The notes below the pieces were generated by a model. The model worked only from the letters and a program-made list of their open reading frames with translations, had not been told where the DNA came from and searched no databases. The position numbers and the translations under genes are program-made. Source: Blautia wexlerae (GTDB lineage Bacteria; Bacillota; Clostridia; Lachnospirales; Lachnospiraceae). Taken from it: 64,000 nt of DNA. Below are positions 1-8,162 of the stretch, piece after piece (the first letter of the stretch is position 1; every line of letters starts with the position of its first letter). Location of the stretch: the NCBI RefSeq assembly GCF_013300825.1, contig NZ_JAAIMY010000002.1, positions 62,001 to 126,000 of the forward strand. The letters run 5' to 3'.

Positions 1-85
1 GATCCTGTTCAAAGACGGTGCGGAAGTGAAACGCTTCGTAGGTCTTACTTCCAAAGAAGAGCTGAAGAGTGCACTGGAAGGCTAA
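1..85 (+). CDS. trxA: Thioredoxin, C-terminal end (partial)
   Basis: Only the last 27 codons are in the window, read from base 2 to the TAA at 83-85. The tail ILFKDGAEVKRFVG followed by a charged helix is the usual last strand and helix of thioredoxin, a small dithiol reductase of the cytoplasm. The CxxC active site lies outside the window, so the family is inferred from the tail alone. The next gene begins 7 bp downstream, so the two are probably co-transcribed. Confidence 0.7.
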   Translation, partial: ILFKDGAEVKRFVGLTSKEELKSALEG

Positions 86-91
86 AGATTT

Positions 92-1768
92 ATGAAGATT
101 TTATTAGTGGCATGCAATGCAAAATATATTCATTCTAATCTTGCTGTTTATGATCTGCAGGCATATGCATCCGATTACGCAGATCATATTGTATTAAAGG
201 AATATACCATTAACCAGCAGAAAGATGATATCATGCGTGATATTTATCTGGAACATCCTGATGTGGTATGCGTGTCCTGTTATATCTGGAACCTTTCTTT
301 TGTAAAAGAACTGATGGCAGATCTGATAAAGATTCTTCCGGGCGCCGACTTCTGGGCCGGCGGTCCGGAAGTTTCTTATGATGCGGAGAAATTCCTGACA
401 GAAAACTCAGAATTTAAAGGTGTTATGGTCGGGGAAGGTGAAGAAACATTTAAAGAACTTGCCGGATATTATGTGGAAAAAAATCCGCAGGATCTGAAAG
501 ATATGACAGGAATCTGTTACAGAGACGGAGATCAGATCATACATAATGGATGGCGCCAGATCATGGACTTAAGCAGTATTCCATTTATTTACAAAGATTT
601 GTCCGAGTTTAAGAACAGGATCATTTATTATGAAAGCAGCAGAGGATGTCCTTTCTCCTGCAGTTACTGTCTTTCTTCCATTGATAAGAAACTGCGTTTC
701 AGAGATACAGAGACAGTAAAGAAAGAGCTGCAGTTTTTTATAGACAATAAGGTTCCACAGGTAAAGTTTGTAGACCGTACTTTTAACTGTAAACATGACC
801 ATGCAATGGCAATCTGGAAATACATTAATGAACACGATAACGGTGTAACAAACTTTCATTTCGAGATTTCGGCAGATCTGTTAAGAGAAGAGGAACTGCA
901 GGAAATGTCCACTATGCGTCCGGGCCTGATTCAGTTGGAGATCGGAGTACAGTCAACAAATCCGGATACGATTAAGGCAATTCACAGAACTATGGATTTT
1001 GAAAAACTGAAAGGAATTGTTGACAGAATCCACAGCTTTGGAAATATCCATCAGCATCTGGACCTGATCGCAGGACTTCCCTATGAAGATTACGACAGCT
1101 TCCGGCATTCCTTTAATGATGTCTATGCGCTGAAACCACAGCAGCTTCAGCTGGGCTTTTTGAAGGTGTTAAAGGGTTCCCATATGATGGAGATGTGCAG
1201 GGAATATGGTATTGTATACAAAACACAGGAGCCTTATGAGGTACTTTCCACGAAGTGGCTGGATTATGACCACGTTTTGAAGCTGAAAACTGTGGAAAAT
1301 ATGGTGGAAGTGTATTATAATAGTGGACAATTCCAGAATACACTTGAATATCTGGAAAAATTTTTCCCGGATGCTTTCTCAATTTACGAGAGACTGGGCA
1401 GTTTTTACATGGAAAAAGGCTATGGTGACATTTCTCATACAAGAATGCGAAGATATGAGATTCTGCTGGAATTTCTGGAGGATATGCCGGAGATTTCCGT
1501 GGATCAGGTAAAAGACCAAATGGTATATGATCTCTATCTGAGAGAGAACCTGAAAAGCCGTCCCGGCTTTGCCAGAGACCAGAAGCCTTTTGAGAGACAG
1601 ATATGGGACTTCAGAAAACGGGAAAAAGTGGCAAAGAATGCACATGTGGAAGTATTTGCAGATGGAAAAGTACTGCTGTTTGACTATGCAGACCGTGATC
1701 CGCTGACTAACAACGCTCATGTGACAGATGTGACGAAAGATGTGTTTGAGAACCTGAACAGAGATTAA
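92..1768 (+). CDS. B12-binding domain radical SAM protein (DUF4080 type)
   Basis: 558 residues. An N-terminal cobalamin-binding-like Rossmann domain (about 1-150, starting MKILLVACNAKYIHSNLA) is followed by a radical SAM domain whose 4Fe-4S cysteines are C186, C190 and C193 in GCPFSCSYC. The remaining 200 residues fit the DUF4080 tail of this family. Such enzymes cleave S-adenosylmethionine to start radical methylation or rearrangement; the substrate of this subgroup is unknown to me. The start is 7 bp after the thioredoxin stop and no strong ribosome site is visible, so translational coupling is likely. A small membrane protein follows 14 bp downstream. Confidence 0.85.
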   Translation: MKILLVACNAKYIHSNLAVYDLQAYASDYADHIVLKEYTINQQKDDIMRDIYLEHPDVVCVSCYIWNLSFVKELMADLIKILPGADFWAGGPEVSYDAEKFLTENSEFKGVMVGEGEETFKELAGYYVEKNPQDLKDMTGICYRDGDQIIHNGWRQIMDLSSIPFIYKDLSEFKNRIIYYESSRGCPFSCSYCLSSIDKKLRFRDTETVKKELQFFIDNKVPQVKFVDRTFNCKHDHAMAIWKYINEHDNGVTNFHFEISADLLREEELQEMSTMRPGLIQLEIGVQSTNPDTIKAIHRTMDFEKLKGIVDRIHSFGNIHQHLDLIAGLPYEDYDSFRHSFNDVYALKPQQLQLGFLKVLKGSHMMEMCREYGIVYKTQEPYEVLSTKWLDYDHVLKLKTVENMVEVYYNSGQFQNTLEYLEKFFPDAFSIYERLGSFYMEKGYGDISHTRMRRYEILLEFLEDMPEISVDQVKDQMVYDLYLRENLKSRPGFARDQKPFERQIWDFRKREKVAKNAHVEVFADGKVLLFDYADRDPLTNNAHVTDVTKDVFENLNRD

Positions 1769-1782
1769 AGAGGTGAAGAGAA

Positions 1783-1887
1783 ATGGGAATGTTTAATCCA
1801 AAGAATCGTAAAGTGATCACAGCAATTATTGCAATCATTCTGGTACTGGCAATGGTAGTGCCGACAGTTCTGTCTCTGCTTGTATAA
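1783..1887 (+). CDS. 34-residue single-pass membrane protein
   Basis: ATG at 1783 follows a GAGGTGAAGAG ribosome site with good spacing. The peptide MGMFNPKNRKVITA leads into one hydrophobic helix (about residues 12-34) with a basic N-terminus, which predicts an N-in membrane anchor. It is too short for family assignment. It resembles in size and layout the small Firmicute membrane peptides such as the stressosome-associated Prli42, but I cannot show homology. It sits in the same operon as the radical SAM gene and ends 22 bp before the next start. Confidence 0.55.
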   Translation: MGMFNPKNRKVITAIIAIILVLAMVVPTVLSLLV

Positions 1888-1909
1888 TAAATTTTTCAGG
1901 AGAAAACAA

Positions 1910-2506
1910 ATGAGACTTGGACAGGCGGCAATGGAGGCTCTGAGGGCAGAAATAACCGGATGCCTGAAACCGGGAGATGAACTGGTGGTGGCATGTCCGG
2001 TGGCTCTGAAAGGAACCTCTGTAATAGCAAAAAATAAAAAGGACAAACTGGCAGAGAGATTCTCTGCCGGTTTTATTCAGAATTGCGTTTCACTTCGGGA
2101 CGATTATGGAGCTGGCAGTATTGTCTGGAAAATTGCGCAGGAGGCAGATGCCAGCGCATTATATGCTATGGGTGAGGGCGGCTTTTTGAGTGCGCTCTGG
2201 AAGATGGCAGAAGCTTCAGAAGTAGGACTGGAAGCAGACTTCCGTAAGGTACCGATTCGTCAGGAGACCATAGAAGTGTGCGAGATTTTTGACCTGAATC
2301 CATATAAGCTTCAGGCAGATGGAGCAGTATTGATTGGAATCCGCGGAGGTGAAGCACTGGTACAGAGACTTCGCAATGAGGGATTTGTGGCAGAGGTCAT
2401 CGGTCAGACTAACAGTGGTAATGACCGGCTTCTCTACAGTGGCGGCAGTGCCCGCTATCTGGAACGTCCGGCAGAGGATGAACTGCAGCAACTTCTCAAA
2501 GAGTAA
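1910..2506 (+). CDS. AIR synthase-related (HypE/PurM C-terminal-like) protein
   Basis: 198 residues from ATG 1910, preceded by CAGGAGA; an upstream TTG in frame at 1880 overlaps the previous gene and lacks a ribosome site. The sequence ALYAMGEGGFLSALWKMAEASEVG and the later NPYKLQADGAVLIG match the C-terminal domain shared by PurM, SelD and HypE (AIR synthase-related C domain). The ATP-binding N-terminal domain of those enzymes is missing, so this is a stand-alone C-domain protein of unknown reaction. It belongs to the trx-radical SAM-small membrane protein gene string; trmL follows after 70 bp. Confidence 0.65.
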   Translation: MRLGQAAMEALRAEITGCLKPGDELVVACPVALKGTSVIAKNKKDKLAERFSAGFIQNCVSLRDDYGAGSIVWKIAQEADASALYAMGEGGFLSALWKMAEASEVGLEADFRKVPIRQETIEVCEIFDLNPYKLQADGAVLIGIRGGEALVQRLRNEGFVAEVIGQTNSGNDRLLYSGGSARYLERPAEDELQQLLKE

Positions 2507-2576
2507 CTGCAGGAAACTTAAGAGACAATTTTCTAAGAAAAGACAGACGATTAATAACAAGAGGAATAAAAAGAAA

Positions 2577-3077
2577 ATGGCAAAATTAAATATTGTACTT
2601 CACGAGCCGGAGATTCCTGCAAACACAGGAAATATCGGCCGTACCTGTGTGGCAACAGGAACCAGACTCCATCTTATCGAGCCTCTGGGATTTTCCTTAA
2701 GTGAGAAAGCCTTAAAGAGAGCAGGAATGGATTACTGGAAAGATCTGGATGTAACTACATATCTGGACTTTGAAGAATTTCTGGAGAAGAATCCCGGTGC
2801 AAAAATTTACTATGCAACAACAAAAGCGCCTCAGACTTATACTGATGTTCATTATGAAGAAGACTGCTACATTATGTTTGGAAAAGAGAGCGCAGGAATC
2901 CCGGAGGACATTCTGGTCAATAATCAGGAAACCTGCGTAAGGATCCCTATGATCGGAGATATCCGTTCTCTGAACCTGAGCAATTCCGTAGCGATTGTTC
3001 TGTACGAGGCACTGCGCCAGAATAATTTTGACCACATGAATCTGGAAGGACACCTGAGAAACTACGACTGGAAATAA
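2577..3077 (+). CDS. trmL: tRNA (cytidine(34)-2'-O)-methyltransferase
   Basis: 166 residues from ATG 2577 with GAGGA at 2561-2565; the frame is open further upstream but only as a shadow of the previous gene. MAKLNIVLHEPEIPANTGNIGRT is the diagnostic SPOUT N-terminus, and the knot motifs FGKESAGIPEDI, RIPMIGDIRSLNLSNSVAI complete the family (TrmL/CspR, about 155-165 aa). The enzyme methylates the wobble 2'-hydroxyl of tRNA-Leu isoacceptors as a homodimer, using S-adenosylmethionine. A TetR gene follows 27 bp later with its own strong ribosome site. Confidence 0.93.
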   Translation: MAKLNIVLHEPEIPANTGNIGRTCVATGTRLHLIEPLGFSLSEKALKRAGMDYWKDLDVTTYLDFEEFLEKNPGAKIYYATTKAPQTYTDVHYEEDCYIMFGKESAGIPEDILVNNQETCVRIPMIGDIRSLNLSNSVAIVLYEALRQNNFDHMNLEGHLRNYDWK

Positions 3078-3104
3078 TCACAGTAAGCAGACAGGAGGAG
3101 TTAT

Positions 3105-3674
3105 ATGCCAAATACCACAAAAGCAGCTCTGGAAGAATCCCTGAAACGGCTTCTTCTGAAGAAACCTCTGGACAAGATCACGATAACAGATATTACCACA
3201 GACTGTGGAATAAGCCGCATGGCTTTTTATTATCATTTCAAGGATATTTATGATCTGGTTGAATGGTCCTGTGTGGAAGATGGGACAAAAGCCCTTCAGG
3301 GCAAAAAGACTTCTGAGTCCTGGACAGAAGGGCTGACCCAGATATTTGAGGCAGTGCTGGAAAACAAACCGTTTATTATGAATGTTTACAGAAATGTGGA
3401 CAGGGAGCGGATAGAAAATTATCTTTTTAAATTAACCTATGATCTGATCGTGGGTGTGGTGGAAGAAAAAAGCAAGGGTCTGAATATCACAGAAGAGGAT
3501 AAGAAATTTATTGCAGACTTCTATAAATATGGTTTTGTGGGAATCATGCTTGAGTGGATCAGGGAAGGAATGAAAGAAAATATTGAAGATCTGGTAAGAA
3601 TGATGGATCTGACACTTCACGATACAGTGACTACATCTATTCATAACTTTCAGAAAAATAATATAGAAAAATAA
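3105..3674 (+). CDS. TetR family transcriptional regulator
   Basis: 189 residues, ATG 3105 after AGGAGGAG. The N-terminal helix-turn-helix (about 10-50) reads KITITDITTDCGISRMAFYYHFKDIYDLVEW, the classic TetR recognition region. The C-terminal part resembles the TetR_C_8/DhaS-like ligand domain. Its direct neighbour is the oleate hydratase gene, in the same orientation but separated by a strong hairpin, so control of that gene in response to fatty acid is a reasonable guess, not shown. Confidence 0.88.
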   Translation: MPNTTKAALEESLKRLLLKKPLDKITITDITTDCGISRMAFYYHFKDIYDLVEWSCVEDGTKALQGKKTSESWTEGLTQIFEAVLENKPFIMNVYRNVDRERIENYLFKLTYDLIVGVVEEKSKGLNITEEDKKFIADFYKYGFVGIMLEWIREGMKENIEDLVRMMDLTLHDTVTTSIHNFQKNNIEK

Positions 3675-3690
3675 TCATATAAAAATTCTT

Positions 3691-3739
3691 TACAAAAGCC
3701 GCCGGGTGATAAAAAACTTATCATTCGGCGGCTTTTGTA
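3691..3739 (+). terminator. Rho-independent terminator after tetR
   Basis: Near-perfect inverted repeat: TACAAAAGCCGCCGGGTGATA at 3691-3711 pairs with its complement at 3719-3739 around a short A-rich loop. The stem is A/T flanked so it can work on both strands. It separates tetR from the oleate hydratase leader. Confidence 0.85.
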
Positions 3740-3997
3740 AATTGTAGAATCATATTTTAACTGTTAATATACAGCCATAGCAACAAACAAATCATTCAGA
3801 CGGATGAAATGCTTATGATATGGGAAACATACAGATAAGAATGTAAAAGTCATGAAGATGTCTTGACGGGAGATCAAGAGATTTCCGGCAGGCAAAAGAG
3901 TTGCCGGGAAATGGGTAAAGCAGAGAGTAAAAAGCATTCAGGATAACGAATCTGAAAGAACTTCTAAAGAAGAAATCAAGAAAGGTGGATGTGTATT
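3740..3997 (+). promoter_or_regulatory. Structured 5' leader of the oleate hydratase gene
   Basis: This gap has no gene. Two hairpins lie in tandem: TCTTGA/TCAAGA at 3861-3878 and ATTTCCGGCA paired with TTGCCGGGAAAT at 3881-3912. They fall 85-135 bp before the start codon. No known riboswitch class is recognised and no convincing -35/-10 pair stands out. The ribosome site AAAGGTGG is at 3981-3988. Confidence 0.4.
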
Positions 3998-5974
3998 ATG
4001 AGTAAAAATAAAGGTTTGGGACTTGTATCCGCATTGGCAGTTGGAGCAGGCGTGGCAGCAGTGGCAGCAGGAAAGAAGTATAAAACAGCTGAGACAAAGA
4101 AAAAAGAAGATTATGATGCACTTCATAATACAAGTGAATATCGCAATACAGAACGTGGAAAATATGAGAAAAACAGTAAGGGAATTTATTATACAAACGG
4201 TAACTATGAAGCATTTGCACGTCCAAGAAAGCCGGAAGGCGTAGATGATAAACATGCTTATATCGTAGGAAGCGGACTGGCTTCTCTTGCAGCAGCCTGT
4301 TTCCTTGTACGTGACGGACAGATGCCAGGAAAGAATATCCACATTCTGGAAGCAATGGATATTGCAGGCGGTGCATGTGACGGTATCTTTGATCCGAGCC
4401 GCGGATATGTGATGCGTGGGGGACGTGAGATGGAAAACCATTTCGAGTGCTTATGGGATCTTTTCAGAAGTATTCCATCCATTGAAACACCTGGTGTATC
4501 TGTACTTGACGAATATTACTGGCTGAATAAGGAAGACCCGAACTATTCTCTCTGTCGTGCGACAAAAGAGAGAGGCAAGGATGCTCACACAGACGGTAAA
4601 TTCAATCTGAGCCAGAAGGGCTGCATGGAGATCATGAAGCTGTTCATGACAAAGGATGAAGATCTTTATGACAAGACAATTGAAGATGTATTTGACGATG
4701 AAGTATTTGATTCCACATTCTGGTTATACTGGAGAACCATGTTCGCATTTGAGAACTGGCACAGTGCACTGGAAATGAAACTGTACTTCCAGAGATTTAT
4801 CCATCACATTTCCGGACTTCCGGATTTCAGCGCCCTGAAATTTACTAAATACAATCAGTATGAATCCCTGATTCTGCCAATGCAGAAATATCTGGAAGAA
4901 GCAGGCGTTGAATTCCAGTTCAATACAGAGGTTACAAACGTACTCTTTGAGTTTGAAGGCAATAAGAAGATTGCAAAAGCAATCGAGTGTAAGGTGAATG
5001 GCGTAGAAAAGGGAATTGTTCTTACAGAAAACGACTTTGTATTTGTGACAAACGGAAGCTGTACAGAGGGAACCATCTATGGCGATCAGAATCATGCACC
5101 GAACGGAGATGCAGAAGTTCGTACAAGTGGATGCTGGAGTCTCTGGAAAAATATCGCAAAACAGGATCCGTCCTTCGGACATCCTGAGAAATTCTGTTCT
5201 GATATTGCTAAGACAAACTGGGAGTCAGCAACAGTGACTACTCTGGATGATAAAATCATTCCTTATATTACAGATATCTGCAAACGTGATCCGAGAACAG
5301 GCAAGGTTGTTACAGGCGGTATTGTAAGCTGTCAGGATTCCAGCTGGTTATTAAGCTGGACGATCAACAGACAGGGACAGTTCAAGGATCAGGATAAAGA
5401 TAAGGTCTGTGTATGGGTATATGGTCTGTTTACAGATGTACCGGGTGATTACGTTAAGAAGCCTATGAAAGAGTGTACAGGTAAGGAGATCACAGAAGAG
5501 TGGCTCTATCATCTTGGCGTTCCGGTTGACCAGATTGAAGACATGGCTGAGAACAGTGCAGTTTGTGTACCGACCATGATGCCTTATATTACAGCATTCT
5601 TTATGCCGAGAACAAAGGGTGACAGACCTGATGTTATTCCGGATGGCTGTGTAAACTTCGCATTCCTCGGACAGTTTGCCGATACACCAAGAGATACTGT
5701 ATTTACTACTGAATATTCCGTAAGAACTGCTATGGAGGCTGTGTATGGACTTCTGGGTGTTGACAGAGGTGTGCCGGAAGTATGGGGCAGTGTTTACGAT
5801 ATCAGAGAATTACTGGATAGCAGTGTGAAGCTGATGGATGGAAAATCTCCACTGGAGATCGAACTTCCGGGACCACTGGATATGCTGAAGAAACCGCTTC
5901 TGAAAGCTGTTAAGGGAACTGTGATCGAGAAAGTACTCAGAGATCATGATGTGATCAAAGATTATATGATGTAA
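3998..5974 (+). CDS. ohyA: Oleate hydratase (MCRA family flavoprotein)
   Basis: 658 residues from ATG 3998, 9 bp after AAAGGTGG; another ATG at 3989 directly abuts that site and is less likely. The FAD-binding Rossmann motif is YIVGSGLASLAAACFLVRDG near residue 95, followed by the family-typical GGACDGIFDPSRGYVMRGGREMENH. These FAD-dependent enzymes add water to the cis-9 double bond of oleate or linoleate to make 10-hydroxy fatty acids, detoxifying free unsaturated fat. The usual family length is about 570-590; here a 55-60 residue N-terminal extension carries a Gly/Ala-rich hydrophobic stretch (LGLVSALAVGAGVAAVAAG), suggesting membrane association. The tetR gene upstream is a likely regulator. 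Confidence 0.92.
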   Translation: MSKNKGLGLVSALAVGAGVAAVAAGKKYKTAETKKKEDYDALHNTSEYRNTERGKYEKNSKGIYYTNGNYEAFARPRKPEGVDDKHAYIVGSGLASLAAACFLVRDGQMPGKNIHILEAMDIAGGACDGIFDPSRGYVMRGGREMENHFECLWDLFRSIPSIETPGVSVLDEYYWLNKEDPNYSLCRATKERGKDAHTDGKFNLSQKGCMEIMKLFMTKDEDLYDKTIEDVFDDEVFDSTFWLYWRTMFAFENWHSALEMKLYFQRFIHHISGLPDFSALKFTKYNQYESLILPMQKYLEEAGVEFQFNTEVTNVLFEFEGNKKIAKAIECKVNGVEKGIVLTENDFVFVTNGSCTEGTIYGDQNHAPNGDAEVRTSGCWSLWKNIAKQDPSFGHPEKFCSDIAKTNWESATVTTLDDKIIPYITDICKRDPRTGKVVTGGIVSCQDSSWLLSWTINRQGQFKDQDKDKVCVWVYGLFTDVPGDYVKKPMKECTGKEITEEWLYHLGVPVDQIEDMAENSAVCVPTMMPYITAFFMPRTKGDRPDVIPDGCVNFAFLGQFADTPRDTVFTTEYSVRTAMEAVYGLLGVDRGVPEVWGSVYDIRELLDSSVKLMDGKSPLEIELPGPLDMLKKPLLKAVKGTVIEKVLRDHDVIKDYMM

Positions 5975-5996
5975 ATATAGAGATGTAAGTGATATG

Positions 5997-6029
5997 AAAA
6001 GGCTGCAGGAGATATCCGGCAGCCTTTTT
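5997..6029 (+). terminator. Rho-independent terminator after oleate hydratase
   Basis: AAAAGGCTGC ... GCAGCCTTTTT: a 6-bp GC-rich core stem (6001-6006 with 6019-6024) extended by A-U pairs and a T run at 6025-6029, 23 bp after the stop codon. Confidence 0.85.
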
Positions 6030-6253
6030 GTAAAGCCGTTAAAAGTTGATGGAAAGTTGCTTTGGCAAAGAAAAAACAGGTTGCAAATTAAAAAGACAGA
6101 TGATAATATATAATGAAATATATAGAAAAAATTGATTGGGACAATGAAAAGTCTGAAAAAACAAGTAAATATGATAATATATTGGAAGCTTTACTGTAAT
6201 AATGAATGTGTGGGCGCAGGAGGGCTTTCAAGGGAGCGAAAGGAGGTTTTTTT

Positions 6254-7978
6254 ATGGAACTTGAGATGTATCGCAGGTATTCACAGATGGCAAGAGGTAT
6301 TGAGAAGGCTGAGCTAGTGTTTAAAAATGGGCGTGTGTTCAGCTCTGGTACAGGAGAATTTATTGATGGTGATGTGGCTGTTGCAGATGGAATTGTGATC
6401 GGAGTCGGTACATATGAAGGAGAGACAGAGATTGATCTGGAAGGAAAAGTAATCTGTCCGGGATTTATCGACAGTCATCTGCATCTGGAATCTACTCTGG
6501 TGACGCCGGGTGAGCTGGTCCGGCAGGCTGCACAGTGTGGAACTACAACATTTATTGTAGATCCTCATGAGTCTGCAAATGTATCCGGTACGGATGGAAT
6601 TGATTATATTCTGGATCAGACAGAAGATGCACCGGCAAATGTATATGTAATGATGCCTTCCTGTGTTCCGGCGACTCATGTGGATGATAACGGGTGTATT
6701 CTTACAGCAGGAAAAATGAAGGGATATCTGGAACATCCGAGGATTCTGGGACTTGGTGAAGTGATGGATGCGCCTTCTGTGATTAACGGAAGTGTTGCAA
6801 TGCATGAAAAGCTCCAGCTGTTTCAGGACAGAGTGAAGGATGGTCATGCACCGTTTCTGGCACCTGGGGATCTGGCTGCATATGTACTTGGTGGAATTGA
6901 TACAGATCATGAGTGTGTGGATTATGAGTATGCAATGGCTGAGGTAAGAAATGGAATGCAGGTACTGATACGTGAGGGAAGTGCAGCGAGAAATCTGGAT
7001 GCTATTGTGAAGGGGATTGTGGAACACTATACAGATACTTCCAGTTTCTGCTTCTGTACGGATGATAAGCATATCGAAGAAATCCGTAAAGAGGGGCATA
7101 TCAATTATAATGTGAAGCGGGCTGTACAGCTTGGACTCCCGGTTGAGAAAGCACTGCAGATGGCGACGATCCAGCCTGCAAGATGCTATGGTTTATACAG
7201 ACTTGGTATGATCGCTCCCGGAAGGCAGGCAGACTTTGTAATTCTGGATAATGTGACAGATCTGAATGTTGTAGATGTATATCATTGTGGTAAGAAGATC
7301 ATTAAAGATGAGAAAGCAGAATTGAAACCATGTCCTCCATATCTGAAAAATACAGTTCATGTATCTGGGTTCAGTGAGGAACGTCTGAAACTGAAACATC
7401 CGGGAACAAAGGCAAGAGTGATTCAGATGCTTGAAAAACAGATTGTGACAAGGGATGTTCTGGAAGAGGTTCCATGGATAGAATCGGATGGTGAGAAATA
7501 TTTTGCTCCGGACGGGGAATATCAGAAGATTGCAGTGATCGAGCGTCATAAGAATACGGGCAAGATGGGAGTGGGCATTATAAAAGGCTATGGAATCCGC
7601 GGCGGAGCCATTGCTTCCAGTGTTTCTCATGATTCCCACAATATTATTGTAGTAGGAGATAATGATCGTGATATGGCTATTGCTGTAAAAGAAATGATGC
7701 GGACGCAAGGTGGTTATACTCTGGTATGCAATGGAGAGATTTATGGAACCTTACCACTTCCTGTCATGGGACTGATGAGCGATGCCGGCTACGAGAGTGT
7801 AAACGAAGCACTTGCAAAAATGATTCCGAAGGCCCATGAGATGGGAGTGAAAGAAGGATTTGATCCGTTTATCACCCTGTCATTTATGGCACTTCCTGTG
7901 ATTCCTGAAATCAGGATCACACCGAGAGGAATCTATCTCGTAAATGAAGACAGAATGCTGAGAACACCGTTTAGTTAA
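6254..7978 (+). CDS. ade: Adenine deaminase
   Basis: 574 residues from ATG 6254, with AAAGGAGG at 6239-6246; the longer open frame from 6206 has no ribosome site. Amidohydrolase-superfamily metal motifs are visible: GFIDSHLHLESTLVTP (HxH) and DPHESANV, then GHAPFLAPGDLAAYV and FCTDDKH. These are characteristic of the AdeC-type adenine deaminase, which converts adenine to hypoxanthine and ammonia in purine salvage with a divalent metal pair. Length matches the family (about 570-600). The 280-bp gap upstream (5975-6253) has no recognisable purine riboswitch. A shared hairpin terminator follows. Confidence 0.92.
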   Translation: MELEMYRRYSQMARGIEKAELVFKNGRVFSSGTGEFIDGDVAVADGIVIGVGTYEGETEIDLEGKVICPGFIDSHLHLESTLVTPGELVRQAAQCGTTTFIVDPHESANVSGTDGIDYILDQTEDAPANVYVMMPSCVPATHVDDNGCILTAGKMKGYLEHPRILGLGEVMDAPSVINGSVAMHEKLQLFQDRVKDGHAPFLAPGDLAAYVLGGIDTDHECVDYEYAMAEVRNGMQVLIREGSAARNLDAIVKGIVEHYTDTSSFCFCTDDKHIEEIRKEGHINYNVKRAVQLGLPVEKALQMATIQPARCYGLYRLGMIAPGRQADFVILDNVTDLNVVDVYHCGKKIIKDEKAELKPCPPYLKNTVHVSGFSEERLKLKHPGTKARVIQMLEKQIVTRDVLEEVPWIESDGEKYFAPDGEYQKIAVIERHKNTGKMGVGIIKGYGIRGGAIASSVSHDSHNIIVVGDNDRDMAIAVKEMMRTQGGYTLVCNGEIYGTLPLPVMGLMSDAGYESVNEALAKMIPKAHEMGVKEGFDPFITLSFMALPVIPEIRITPRGIYLVNEDRMLRTPFS

Positions 7979-8028
7979 GGTGGGTGAAATGTCTTAAATG
8001 CATTATTTACGAGGATTGCCATAGAATA

Positions 8029-8081
8029 AAAAAATACCGTAATAAAAGTAAATGCTATATACTTTTGTTACGGTATTTTTT
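8029..8081. terminator. Bidirectional terminator between ade and the convergent kinase gene
   Basis: AAAAAATACCGTAATAAAAGTA at 8029-8050 is the reverse complement, bar one base, of 8060-8081, giving a long stem flanked by A and T runs. It lies between two converging transcripts. Confidence 0.85.
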
Positions 8082-8162
8082 ATAGCAGTCCTCTCAGACA
8101 CGCTCCAGGTAAGAGGGTTGTTACAGGTATATTTAAGACAATATTTTTCAAGTGAAAGAAAT

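Noticed and set aside
5975-6253. Possible purine riboswitch before adenine deaminase
   Set aside because: No conserved purine-aptamer core or paired loops could be found.
6314-7099. Open frame of 261 codons on the - strand
   Set aside because: Antisense to adenine deaminase, low-quality shadow sequence.
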